A DNA stretch of 36,672 bases. It comes from Prochloraceae cyanobacterium (GTDB taxonomy: Bacteria > Cyanobacteriota > Cyanobacteriia > Cyanobacteriales > JASJDA01). Positions 1 to 6,506 of the stretch are shown in pieces. Location of the stretch: contig JASJDA010000024.1 in NCBI GenBank assembly GCA_030065755.1, positions 1 to 36,672 on the forward strand, written 5' to 3'. Both the position numbers and the translations under genes were made by a program. The notes beneath the pieces are model-generated. The model was not told the origin of the DNA, did no database searches, and worked only from the letters and a program-made list of their open reading frames with translations. Position 1 is the stretch's first letter, and every line of letters starts with the position of its first letter.

Positions 1-120
1 ATTGACGTTTTGATTAATCCAATTACAAGCAGACGCAAAAGCATTAGCCGTATCTTTCAACAATTCTTGCTGTTTGATATCGGTTTGAAGCTTTACAACT
101 AGCGTCAGAACTTGGTTCAT
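1..120 (-). CDS. TnpB-like (IS200/IS605 accessory) protein, N-terminal fragment cut by the window edge
   Basis: The complement starts with ATG at 118-120 and stays open for 40 codons to the window edge. The peptide begins MNQVLTLVVKLQ and includes AFASACNWINQ, a pattern typical of the N-terminus of cyanobacterial TnpB / IS891-like proteins, the RNA-guided nuclease family carried by IS200/IS605 elements. The RuvC catalytic part would lie outside the window, so integrity and activity cannot be judged. A long hairpin 70 bp upstream (192-267) may belong to the same element. The call rests on N-terminal pattern recognition only. Confidence 0.6.
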   Translation of the reverse strand, partial: MNQVLTLVVKLQTDIKQQELLKDTANAFASACNWINQNVN

Positions 121-191
121 ACACAATTAAAACTCACTAATATGAGATTAGATCGTAAATAAGGATGCCCGATCGGGCGTTTTGTTCGTTG

Positions 192-267
192 GTCGCAAGG
201 AAGCCCCTCCTTAAAACATCGTGTTCTCAACGAACACTCGTTTTTGAAGAAGGGGCTTCCTTGCGAC
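192..267. repeat. Long stem-loop: 17-bp perfect inverted repeat with an inner hairpin
   Basis: Positions 192-208 are exactly reverse-complementary to 251-267. Inside the loop, GTGTTC (221-226) and GAACAC (232-237) form a second hairpin. It lies between the TnpB-like fragment and the first Uma2 gene, which converge away from it or read into it, so it could be an IS200/IS605-type subterminal hairpin, a MITE remnant or a bidirectional terminator. The sequence does not decide between these. Confidence 0.55.
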
Positions 268-280
268 ATTTTGGTGAAAA

Positions 281-369
281 AAGAAGGCTAGGTCGCATTA
301 CGAAACAATTATAACAAGTGGGAATTACTATCGAAGCGATCGCTCATTAGGTGAAACCAGTATCGTTCA
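281..369 (+). repeat. Decayed repeat copy A (relative of 1046-1128 and 1922-1988)
   Basis: This stretch shares most bases with 1046-1128 (GGCTAG.TCGCATTA..., then CAATTA.AACAA.TGGGAATTACT) and its last 45 bases are nearly identical to 1940-1988 (ATTAGGTGAAACCAGTATCG). Read on the + strand it is a broken version of the peptide encoded at 1036-1167. It sits directly at the 3' end of the first Uma2 gene, as copy C (1922-1988) does at the second. Confidence 0.6.
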
Positions 370-951
370 TCAAAAAATCTCGCTTAAATCTAGACTAAAT
401 CCAGGTAAGACATCTTCTCCCGATAGAGTTTGAGGATTATTTAAAATTTCTACTTGTTGCCCAGATCGATATGTTTCAACTGTTTTGGCTGATGGTTCGA
501 TTAACCAACCTAGTTGCACTCCGTTATCTAAATATTCTTCCATCTTTGCCTGCAAGTCTTCGTATCTTTGGTTCTTGATGTCACTAGGACTTACCAGCTC
601 AATAACAAAATCAGGAGCAATAGGTGGAAATCCGTCTTGTTGCGTTTGAGTCAGTTGATTCCATCTTGCTAATTTAATCCAACTAACGTCAGGACTTCTT
701 CTTGCTCCATTAGGTAAAACAAACACTGTAGAAGAATCAAATACTTCTCCTGTACCGTCGATATCCGCCCAGTTTCCTAATTGTTGTGTTAAACGACGAT
801 TCTTTTTTCCTGCTGTTCCACCAGTGGGACTCATCACAATTAATTCTCCATCTTTAGTTAACTCCATTCGTGCTAGTTGTTCGGCGTGTGCAAGTTGCTC
901 GAATTGTTCTGGAGTTACTCTGAATCCCTTGGGAATAGCAATGGCTTCCAT
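370..951 (-). CDS. Uma2 family (DUF820) putative PD-(D/E)XK endonuclease, copy 1
   Basis: A 193-residue protein, the usual length for Uma2 proteins, which are present in many copies in cyanobacteria. The family hallmarks are visible: an N-terminal MEAIAIPKGFRVTPEQFEQL segment, SPTGG, SPDVSWI, PDFVIELVSPSD with the acidic residue of the nuclease-like core, then a helix ending in YLDNGVQLGWLIEP and a C-terminal LPGFSLDLSEIF. The family is predicted to adopt a restriction-endonuclease fold, but its cellular role is not known. A close paralog in the same orientation lies at 2001-2582; the two differ mainly between residues 45 and 105, so they are products of a local duplication. The gene lies outside the transposon. 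Confidence 0.9.
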   Translation of the reverse strand: MEAIAIPKGFRVTPEQFEQLAHAEQLARMELTKDGELIVMSPTGGTAGKKNRRLTQQLGNWADIDGTGEVFDSSTVFVLPNGARRSPDVSWIKLARWNQLTQTQQDGFPPIAPDFVIELVSPSDIKNQRYEDLQAKMEEYLDNGVQLGWLIEPSAKTVETYRSGQQVEILNNPQTLSGEDVLPGFSLDLSEIF

Positions 952-1035
952 TGTTCTGTTTTTAAGGAAATGTCTTCGATCGCTATTGTAAATCTTTTGA
1001 TAAAGCAGAAATTTCTGTCAAAGTGCGATCGCGCA

Positions 1036-1167
1036 ATGCCTCGCCGAAGGCTAGATCGCATTAGGGAACAATTACAACAAATGGGAATTACTTTAATCGA
1101 TCGTCCTAATGGGGAAACGAGTATTATTTGTTTAGATAACACCTTAATAAATAATCTACGTCGCTAG
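1036..1167 (+). pseudogene. Small open frame / gene remnant (repeat copy B)
   Basis: An ATG at 1036 opens a 43-codon frame whose peptide contains LDRIREQLQQMGITLIDRPN followed by GETSIICLDN. Fragments of the same sequence recur at 281-369, 1922-1988 and 2628-2650 in more damaged form, always beside a Uma2 gene. The peptide resembles the charged helical tail (LRERLRALGI-like) often found at the C-terminus of cyanobacterial Uma2 and related proteins. It is most likely the surviving 3' end of an older gene rather than an independent one. Confidence 0.4.
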
Positions 1168-1170
1168 GTG

Positions 1171-1785
1171 TCAGGTTGATTTATTTGTTATGTTTGTTTC
1201 TAATCTAGACATATATGCATTTCCTCCATTCGCATACACTGGCATATTTGGAGGTATTAGTAGGATATTGTTATACCGAATATGTTGAAAATATTTGTAA
1301 GGCTCGTCAAGCCCAGAGACTATTTCATTTACAAGTTCTGGCATACTAAAGAAAAAGAATTCCCCAAAACCCAATATTAACCATTCCTCAATGCTTTTGC
1401 TTTCCTCATATATTCGATACGAGTTTGGTAAAAAATCATTTTTACAGCGTTCATAAAAATTGTGGTATGTTTCAATATTCCATTCATAGAATTGGATAAT
1501 TTCTTCATAATCCCAGGACATATACTGACTATATATTGATTTCCATGCTTTTAGTTGTTCTTCGTTTAAATTAAGACCATCTATTTCTTCATCAAGAAAC
1601 ATAGCTGTTGCTGCTAATGGATTTTTAATAACTAGCGCAGGATGTTCTCCACTTCCTCCACCAATTAATAGCTGTTTAGTTGTGCATTTAAAGTCTCCAT
1701 CTATATCTTCCAAAGGAAAGTATACAGGAATTCCTATGAAATCTCCTACAATCATATGTTTAAATGAATCTATATGGCTCATCAT
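1171..1785 (-). CDS. Hypothetical protein, 204 residues, unrecognised
   Basis: A single open frame of 204 codons starting with two adjacent Met codons (MMSHIDSF). The protein is acidic and rich in aromatic residues, with a glycine motif LLIGGGSGEHPALVI near residues 40-55, a long acidic helical middle (EEIIQFYEWNIETYHNFYERC) and a C-terminal NNILLIPPNMP. No signal peptide or membrane segment is visible. The size and acidic, single-domain character are like those of SMI1/KNR4-type or other immunity-like proteins, but no motif confirms that. It ends only a few bases from the stop of the opposing remnant at 1036-1167, and is AT-richer than its neighbours. Confidence 0.55.
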   Translation of the reverse strand: MMSHIDSFKHMIVGDFIGIPVYFPLEDIDGDFKCTTKQLLIGGGSGEHPALVIKNPLAATAMFLDEEIDGLNLNEEQLKAWKSIYSQYMSWDYEEIIQFYEWNIETYHNFYERCKNDFLPNSYRIYEESKSIEEWLILGFGEFFFFSMPELVNEIVSGLDEPYKYFQHIRYNNILLIPPNMPVYANGGNAYMSRLETNITNKST

Positions 1786-1862
1786 TCTACTTTTATTTCA
1801 TGGTAATCTGCACCTTTAAGAAATTAGTATTATAAAAATTGAATAATTTATTCCTTCTTTGG

Positions 1863-1988
1863 GCAGTAGAAGAAAATGTAGCTGCATCTGCCGAAAATCA
1901 GGCTAAAAATGAGATATTTAGAGAAAAATTAATAAGAATGAGAATTACTTAAAGCGATCGCCTATTAGGTGAAACCAGTATCGTTCAT
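1863..1988 (+). pseudogene. Gene remnant plus repeat copy C
   Basis: From 1863 a frame without a start codon reads AVEENVAASAENQAKNEIF and then REKLIRMRIT to a TAA at 1950, a helical tail comparable to the REQLQQMGIT segment encoded at 1036-1167. The following bases to 1988 are nearly identical to 325-370. It lies at the 3' end of the second Uma2 gene, exactly as copy A lies at the end of the first. Confidence 0.4.
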
Positions 1989-2000
1989 TAAGATCGATCG

Positions 2001-2582
2001 TCAAAAAATCTCGCTTAAATCTAAAACAAATCCAGGTAAGATATCTTCTCCTGATAGGGCTTGAGGATTATTTAAAATCTCTACTTGTTGCCCAAATCTA
2101 TATATTTCAACTGTTTTTGCTTCAGGTTCGATTAACCAACCAAGTCTAACGCCATTGTCTAAATACTCTTGCATTTTTGCCTGTAAGTCCTCGTATCTTT
2201 GATTTTTTATGTCACTGGGACTTACTAATTCGATAACGAAATCGGGAGCAACAGGAGGAAAACCAAGTTTTTCTTTTAGGGTTAATGCATTCCAACGTTC
2301 TAATCTAATCCAACTAACATCGGGGCTTCTTCTGGCACCATTAGGTAAGACAAACACTGTAGAGGAATCAAAAGCTTCTCCGAGTTTTGTTTGACGATTC
2401 CAATTTCCCAAATCTAAGTATAAGTTAAAATTTTTTCTTCCTGCTTCACCACCAGTGGGACTCATAACAATTAATTCTCCATCTTTAGTTAACTCCATTC
2501 GTGCTAGTTGTTCGGCATATGCTAGTTGCTCGAATTGTTCAGGAGTTACTTTAAATCCCTTGGGAATAGCAATGGCTTCCAT
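2001..2582 (-). CDS. Uma2 family (DUF820) putative PD-(D/E)XK endonuclease, copy 2
   Basis: A 193-residue paralog of the protein at 370-951, with the same N-terminus (MEAIAIPKGFKVTPEQFEQL), SPTGG, SPDVSWI, PDFVIELVSPSD and C-terminal LDLSEIF. Most substitutions are in the central segment around residues 47-105, where this copy reads EAGRKNFNLYLDLGNWN. Family membership is clear; substrate and biological role are unknown. The 3' flanks of the two genes are also alike, so the duplication unit is larger than the gene. It is the last gene before the transposon end at 2741. Confidence 0.9.
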   Translation of the reverse strand: MEAIAIPKGFKVTPEQFEQLAYAEQLARMELTKDGELIVMSPTGGEAGRKNFNLYLDLGNWNRQTKLGEAFDSSTVFVLPNGARRSPDVSWIRLERWNALTLKEKLGFPPVAPDFVIELVSPSDIKNQRYEDLQAKMQEYLDNGVRLGWLIEPEAKTVEIYRFGQQVEILNNPQALSGEDILPGFVLDLSEIF

Positions 2583-2671
2583 GTTTTTTTTGAATTAATG
2601 TCTTTGATTATTATTTTAAAGCTTTCGATAATGGTGAAACGAGTATTATTAACTTTCAACACTTCTGCTAA

Positions 2672-2740
2672 ATTGGAAGTATAAAATTTCCGCAGTGCAT
2701 TGGAAGTATAAGCTTTCCGTCACGGAAAAGTTATGCTTCC
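2672..2740. repeat. 27-bp tandem repeat and imperfect palindrome abutting the transposon end
   Basis: ATTGGAAGTATAA...TTTCCG occurs at 2672-2692 and again at 2699-2719. The second copy continues into an inverted third copy, so 2702-2719 and 2723-2740 form arms matching at about 15 of 18 positions around a TCA loop. The arm ends in GCTTCC, the target-site repeat of the transposon. It looks like a transcription stop or an older element's end downstream of the tRNA-Ser gene in the ancestral, uninserted chromosome. Confidence 0.5.
2735..2740. repeat. Target-site repeat GCTTCC, tnsB side
   Basis: GCTTCC here directly precedes TGTACA at 2741 and is repeated exactly at 28400-28405 directly after the other TGTACA. 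Tn7-like elements usually duplicate 5 bp; six match here, so one base may be a chance match or belong to the element. Confidence 0.8.
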
Positions 2741-2979
2741 TGTACAGTAACATTTTATTTGTTGTCTTAACAAATTACTGTCGTCGAAGATAAATAATCC
2801 TAAAACTACTGATATATATAGATTTTATCCATTAAAGCTTCATCTTTTCGATTCAAGAGTCGATCGTTTCTCGTTAACAAATTAGATGTCATTCTCCAGA
2901 GACATAACATTTTAAGTGTCATTTACCTGAAAAGATAATTTTTCAGGTTTTTTACTTTTATTCACAAATTATTTGTCAT
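2741..2979. repeat. tnsB-side transposon end with five TnsB-type repeats
   Basis: After the terminal TGTACA, 17-bp repeats of the form AACA-AATTA-N-TGTC-RT are visible at 2749-2766, 2769-2785, 2876-2892, 2906-2922 and 2963-2979, all in the same orientation. Repeats of this kind are the TnsB binding sites in V-K and other Tn7-like elements. The first two are almost contiguous with the tip. The last includes a TTGTCA hexamer (2973-2978) that can serve as a -35 element for tnsB. Confidence 0.85.
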
Positions 2980-3006
2980 TTTAAGTATATAATACGTATA
3001 TGTATT
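2973..3006 (+). promoter_or_regulatory. Candidate tnsB promoter with palindromic operator (2991-3006)
   Basis: TTGTCA (2973-2978) is followed after 18 bases by TATATG (2997-3002), a plausible sigma-70-type promoter 20-odd bases before the tnsB ATG. The -35 box is inside the last TnsB repeat, so TnsB could repress its own gene. The -10 lies within AATACGTATATGTATT (2991-3006), a near-palindrome matching the site between cvkR and cas12k (25397-25412) at 13 of 16 positions. Promoter function is inferred. Confidence 0.5.
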
Positions 3007-3026
3007 AATCAAACATTTTTGTTTAA

Positions 3027-4712
3027 ATGATTGACTCAATTGTGGACAATAACGGCGATATAGATCGAGAAAAAAATGAAATTATCGCCGAACTAGATGA
3101 AGAGACTAAAAAGAAGATCGAGGTGATTCAAACTCTACTCGAACCATGCGATCGCAAAACCTATGGACTAAAACTACAAGAAGCAGCGATCGACCTAGGT
3201 AAATCCAAAAGAACGGTACAGAGATTAGTTAAAAAATGGGAAGAGGAGGGATTAGCAGGATTAAATTCAACTAAACGCTCCGATCGAGGAAGTCATCGCA
3301 TTAATGAGGAGTTGCAGAAATTTATTATCAAGACGTATCAGGAGGGAAATAAAGGCAGTAAAAGAATTACACCGAAACAGGTTTTTTTGAGAACGAAAGC
3401 TAAAGCCCTTGAAATGGGAATCGAATCTCCTTCTCACATGACGGTTTATCGAATGCTCAATCCTTTGATAGAGAAGAAGAAAAAAGCCAAAAGCATTCGT
3501 TCTCCTGGTTGGCGAGGTTCGCAGCTATCGGTTAAAACCCGTGCAGGACAAGATATTTCTGTTGAGTATAGTAACCACGTGTGGCAATGCGATCATACAA
3601 GAGTTGATGTATTACTTGTAGATAAATATGGTGAATTATTAACTCGTCCCTGGTTAACTACTGTCATAGATACCTATTCTCGTTGCATTATGGGGATTAA
3701 TTTAGGTTACGATGCTCCCAGTTCTCAAGTAGTCGCTTTAGCTCTACGTCACGCAATTTTACTCAAGCGTTATGGAATAGAATATGGACTCCATGAAGAA
3801 TGGGGAACTTATGGTTTACCACAACACTTTTATACTGATGGTGGAAAAGATTTTCGCTCCTCACATCTCAACCAAATTGCTGTTCAATTAGGATTTGTTT
3901 GCCATTTGCGAGATCGACCTTCCGAGGGAGGAGTAGTAGAAAGACCTTTTAAAACTTTGAATACTGAGCTATTTTCAACTCTCCCAGGTTATACAGGGTC
4001 AAACGTGCAAGAAAGACCAAAAGAGGCAGAAAAAGAAGCAACTCTTACTTTGAGAGATTTGGAGCGTTTATTAGTCCGTTACATTGTTGATAATTATAAT
4101 CAAAGTCTTGATGCCAGAATGGGGGATCAAACTAGATTTCAAAGATGGGATAGTGGTTTGATAACGACACCAGATAATATTCAAGAAAGAGATTTAGATA
4201 TTTGCTTGATGAAACAAGCTAGGCGCAAGATTCAAAGAGGGGGTTATCTTCAATTTGAGAATTTGATGTATCGAGGCGAAAATTTAGCTGGTTATGCTGG
4301 AGAAACAGTAATTTTACGCTACGACCCAAAAGATATTACGCAAGTCTTAGTTTATCGTCAAGAAGATAATAAAGAGGCATTTTTAGCTCGTGCTACTGCT
4401 CAAAACTTGGAAACAGAAACGATTTCCTTAGATGAAGCGAAAGCTAGTATTCGGAAGATAAGAGAAGCAGGAAAAACCATTAGTAATAATTCGATTTTAA
4501 CTGAAGTACGCGATCGCTCTTTATTTACTCTTCCAGATAACAAAACCCGCAAGCAAAGGCAAAAAGAGGAACAAGCAGAATTACCAACTCAGAAAAAAGT
4601 TATTAAGACTGAAACTTTTGATGAGGATGAAGACGTAATGCCACCTACAAAAGAAATTCCTCAAGTAGAAGTATTGGATTACCAAGATTTAATAGATGAC
4701 TATGGGTTTTAG
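3027..4712 (+). CDS. tnsB: TnsB, DDE transposase of the V-K CAST
   Basis: A 561-residue Mu/Tn7-type transposase that binds the end repeats, cuts the 3' strands and joins them to target DNA. The N-terminal third holds helix-turn-helix DNA-binding domains (LGKSKRTVQRLVKKW near 55-70; SHMTVYRML near 135-145). The RNase H-like core has the catalytic triad Asp189 (WQCDHT), Asp271 (YTDGGKDF) and Glu305 (GVVERPFK). A beta-barrel Mu-C-like domain (GENLAGYAGETVILRYDPKD) and an acidic/proline C-terminal tail follow; the tail of V-K TnsB contacts TnsC. Length agrees with the family (about 560-585). It starts at ATG 3027 behind the end repeats and leads a compact operon, with tnsC three bases after its stop. 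Confidence 0.96.
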   Translation: MIDSIVDNNGDIDREKNEIIAELDEETKKKIEVIQTLLEPCDRKTYGLKLQEAAIDLGKSKRTVQRLVKKWEEEGLAGLNSTKRSDRGSHRINEELQKFIIKTYQEGNKGSKRITPKQVFLRTKAKALEMGIESPSHMTVYRMLNPLIEKKKKAKSIRSPGWRGSQLSVKTRAGQDISVEYSNHVWQCDHTRVDVLLVDKYGELLTRPWLTTVIDTYSRCIMGINLGYDAPSSQVVALALRHAILLKRYGIEYGLHEEWGTYGLPQHFYTDGGKDFRSSHLNQIAVQLGFVCHLRDRPSEGGVVERPFKTLNTELFSTLPGYTGSNVQERPKEAEKEATLTLRDLERLLVRYIVDNYNQSLDARMGDQTRFQRWDSGLITTPDNIQERDLDICLMKQARRKIQRGGYLQFENLMYRGENLAGYAGETVILRYDPKDITQVLVYRQEDNKEAFLARATAQNLETETISLDEAKASIRKIREAGKTISNNSILTEVRDRSLFTLPDNKTRKQRQKEEQAELPTQKKVIKTETFDEDEDVMPPTKEIPQVEVLDYQDLIDDYGF

Positions 4713-4715
4713 ATT

Positions 4716-5552
4716 ATGACAGTAAATAAAGCGAAAGAAATAGCACAACAATTAGGCAATCTTGAGTTACCTAGCGATAAACTACAAGCAGAAATTAAGC
4801 GATTAAATCAAAGAAAAATAGTTACTCTAAAACAGGTAGAAGTTCTTCATCAATGGCTAGAAGGAAAACGTCAAGCAAGACAATCCTGTCGAGTAGTAGG
4901 AGAGTCAAGAACTGGAAAAACTATCGCTTGTAATTCTTATCGATTAAGAAATAAGCCAATTCAGGAAGTAGGAAAGCCTCCGATTGTACCTGTAGTTTAT
5001 ATTCAAATTCCTCAAGAATGCGGTGCTAAGGATTTATTTAAAGCCGTGATTGAGCATCTTAAATATCAGATGACCAAGGGAACGGTAGCAGAAATTAGAG
5101 ATAGAATGTTTCGAGTTCTTAAAAGTTGTCAAGTGGAAATGCTAATTATTGATGAAGCCGATCGCTTGAAACCGAAAACTTTTGCCGAAGTTAGAGATAT
5201 TTTTGACAAGTTAGATATTGCAGTAGTGTTGGTAGGAACCGATCGTTTAGATGCAGTAATTAAACGAGATGAACAGGTTTATAATCGCTTTCGTGCCTGT
5301 CATCGCTTTGGTAAGTTGTCTGGGAAAGACTTCGAGGAAGCGATCGCTATTTGGGAAAGAGATATTTTAAAACTACCAGTCCCTTCTAATCTAACGGCTA
5401 AAAGTATGATGAAAGTTTTAGCACAAGCTACGGGAGGTTATATCGGCTTGCTGGATATGATTCTCAGGGAAGCAGCAATACGTTCCTTAAAAAAAGGTCT
5501 GTCCAAGATCGATCTGGCAACTTTAAAAGAAGTAGCAGCGGAGTATAAGTGA
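4716..5552 (+). CDS. tnsC: TnsC, AAA+ regulator of transposition
   Basis: A 278-residue AAA+ ATPase, the usual size for V-K TnsC, which forms ATP-dependent filaments on DNA and connects Cas12k-TniQ to TnsB. Walker A is GESRTGKT (62-69), Walker B is MLIIDEAD (142-149, Asp146/Glu147), and the sensor-1 strand VLVGTDRL follows at about 171-178, with an arginine-bearing NRFRACHRF after it. The gene is translationally coupled: it begins 3 bases after tnsB and its TGA overlaps the start of tniQ. All catalytic motifs look intact, so the transposition core should be functional. Confidence 0.95.
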   Translation: MTVNKAKEIAQQLGNLELPSDKLQAEIKRLNQRKIVTLKQVEVLHQWLEGKRQARQSCRVVGESRTGKTIACNSYRLRNKPIQEVGKPPIVPVVYIQIPQECGAKDLFKAVIEHLKYQMTKGTVAEIRDRMFRVLKSCQVEMLIIDEADRLKPKTFAEVRDIFDKLDIAVVLVGTDRLDAVIKRDEQVYNRFRACHRFGKLSGKDFEEAIAIWERDILKLPVPSNLTAKSMMKVLAQATGGYIGLLDMILREAAIRSLKKGLSKIDLATLKEVAAEYK

Positions 5553-6079
5553 TGGAAGTTGAGGATATTCAACCTTGGTGGTTTTTGGTTGAACCATTAG
5601 AGGGAGAGAGTATTAGTCATTTTTTGGGGAGATTTAGAAGGGCGAATGAATTGAGTGTCAGTGGTTTGGGAAAAATTTCGGGGTTGGGTGGTGCGATCGC
5701 TCGTTGGGAAAAGTTTCGTTTTAATCCGCCTCCTAATCAACAGCAGTTAGAGGCGTTGGCAAAGGTAGTGGGGATAAATGCGGATAGATTGTCTCTGATG
5801 TTACCACCCAAGGGCGTTGGGATGAAATTAAGTCCGATTCGTTTGTGTGCTGCTTGTTATGTAGAAGTGCCTTGTCATCGAATAGAATGGCAGTTTAAGC
5901 AGACAAATAAATGCGCACCGCTACGCGGATCTCTTCGAGATCGCCATCAGTTGCGATTGCTGTCGGAATGTCCGAATTGTAAGGCAAGGTTTCAAATTCC
6001 TGCGTTGTGGGTTGATGGTTGGTGTTCGCGGTGTTTTTTGCCTTTTGTAGAGATGGTTAAGTACCAGAAGATAGTTTAG
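5552..6079 (+). CDS. tniQ: TniQ, target-complex adaptor, with an 8-residue insertion in its zinc motif
   Basis: A short TniQ of 175 residues (from ATG 5552, in a TGATG overlap with the tnsC stop; GTG at 5549 would add one residue). V-K TniQ caps the TnsC filament at the Cas12k R-loop. The N-terminal WWFLVEPLEGESISHFLGRF and the helical ASGLG-like segment are conserved. Zinc ligands CAACYVEVPCH, CPNC and CSRC are visible. By my recollection of the Scytonema protein, the site between them reads Lys-Cys-Asp-Arg-His. Here eight residues (APLRGSLR) separate the Cys (121) from Asp-Arg-His (His132), encoded by a palindromic repeat at 5914-5944. The frame is preserved but the CxxH spacing of that zinc knuckle is not, so function may be altered. 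Confidence 0.93.
   Translation: MEVEDIQPWWFLVEPLEGESISHFLGRFRRANELSVSGLGKISGLGGAIARWEKFRFNPPPNQQQLEALAKVVGINADRLSLMLPPKGVGMKLSPIRLCAACYVEVPCHRIEWQFKQTNKCAPLRGSLRDRHQLRLLSECPNCKARFQIPALWVDGWCSRCFLPFVEMVKYQKIV
5914..5944. repeat. Small palindromic dispersed repeat inserted in frame in tniQ
   Basis: The bases GCGGATCTC TTC GAGATCGC form a hairpin preceded by GCACCGCTAC, a sequence type recurrent as short dispersed repeats in cyanobacterial genomes. A related relic is at 29790-29815 (CACCGCGAAG...GCGC). Relative to other V-K tniQ genes the net addition is 24 bp, a multiple of three, and the repeat end regenerates the Asp-Arg codons. Confidence 0.6.
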
Positions 6080-6287
6080 GCGCGATCGCTTTCCTATCTA
6101 TATTCAACGTAACTGTCTCCTTTTCTACTCCTTTGGTTAATTAACACTTAAAACAAGTAAAGGAATGTAATGCTATTGTAAAGATTTATAGAATAAATCT
6201 TATTCTTTTTAACTCGATATTAAGGTTGTGATTTCATAATAGTAGTTGCAAATTTTACATAATTCATTTTTTATTGAATGCCTTTAG
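6080..6287. other. Intergenic, transposition operon to Tc toxin
   Basis: AT-rich sequence with no credible gene. A HIP1 site (GCGATCGC) lies just after the tniQ stop. No clear terminator is visible. This is where the promoter and the 5' part of the TcB gene would be expected, and neither is evident. Confidence 0.5.
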
Positions 6288-6506
6288 AAAAAAGACAGAC
6301 TAACTTCTTCAACCAAGGGCGACAAAAGGGATCGAATTTCTGGAGCTGAGGATCTAGTTCCTTATTTAGTAAAAAATGGGGAGAAATGGGTCAAAAATAT
6401 TCGAGAAAATATTAATCCCGATACAGTTATTAATCGAAATTTAATCCCTACAGATGCTGTTGAGTCTGTCTTATCTAGTTTTCCTCATAGAGGTCTCTAT
6501 ACAATT
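6288..6506 (+). pseudogene. Start-less 5' segment of the TcB reading frame
   Basis: The TcB frame is open back to a TAG at 6285 but contains no ATG, GTG or TTG between it and 6507. Its translation is nonetheless clearly TcB-like: ISGAEDLVPYLVKNGEKWV matches the SpvB-domain pattern LSGAEDLVP. The roughly 80-100 residues that normally precede it (the SpvB start with its LPKGGGAI and SGAGN-type motifs) are absent, and no match to them is seen upstream. The 5' end has therefore been lost by deletion or by the event that brought the gene in. Confidence 0.75.

Noticed and set aside
370..2582. Uma2 genes as transposon cargo or CAST nuclease partners
   Set aside because: They are outside the TGTACA end and the GCTTCC repeat, so they belong to the flanking chromosome.
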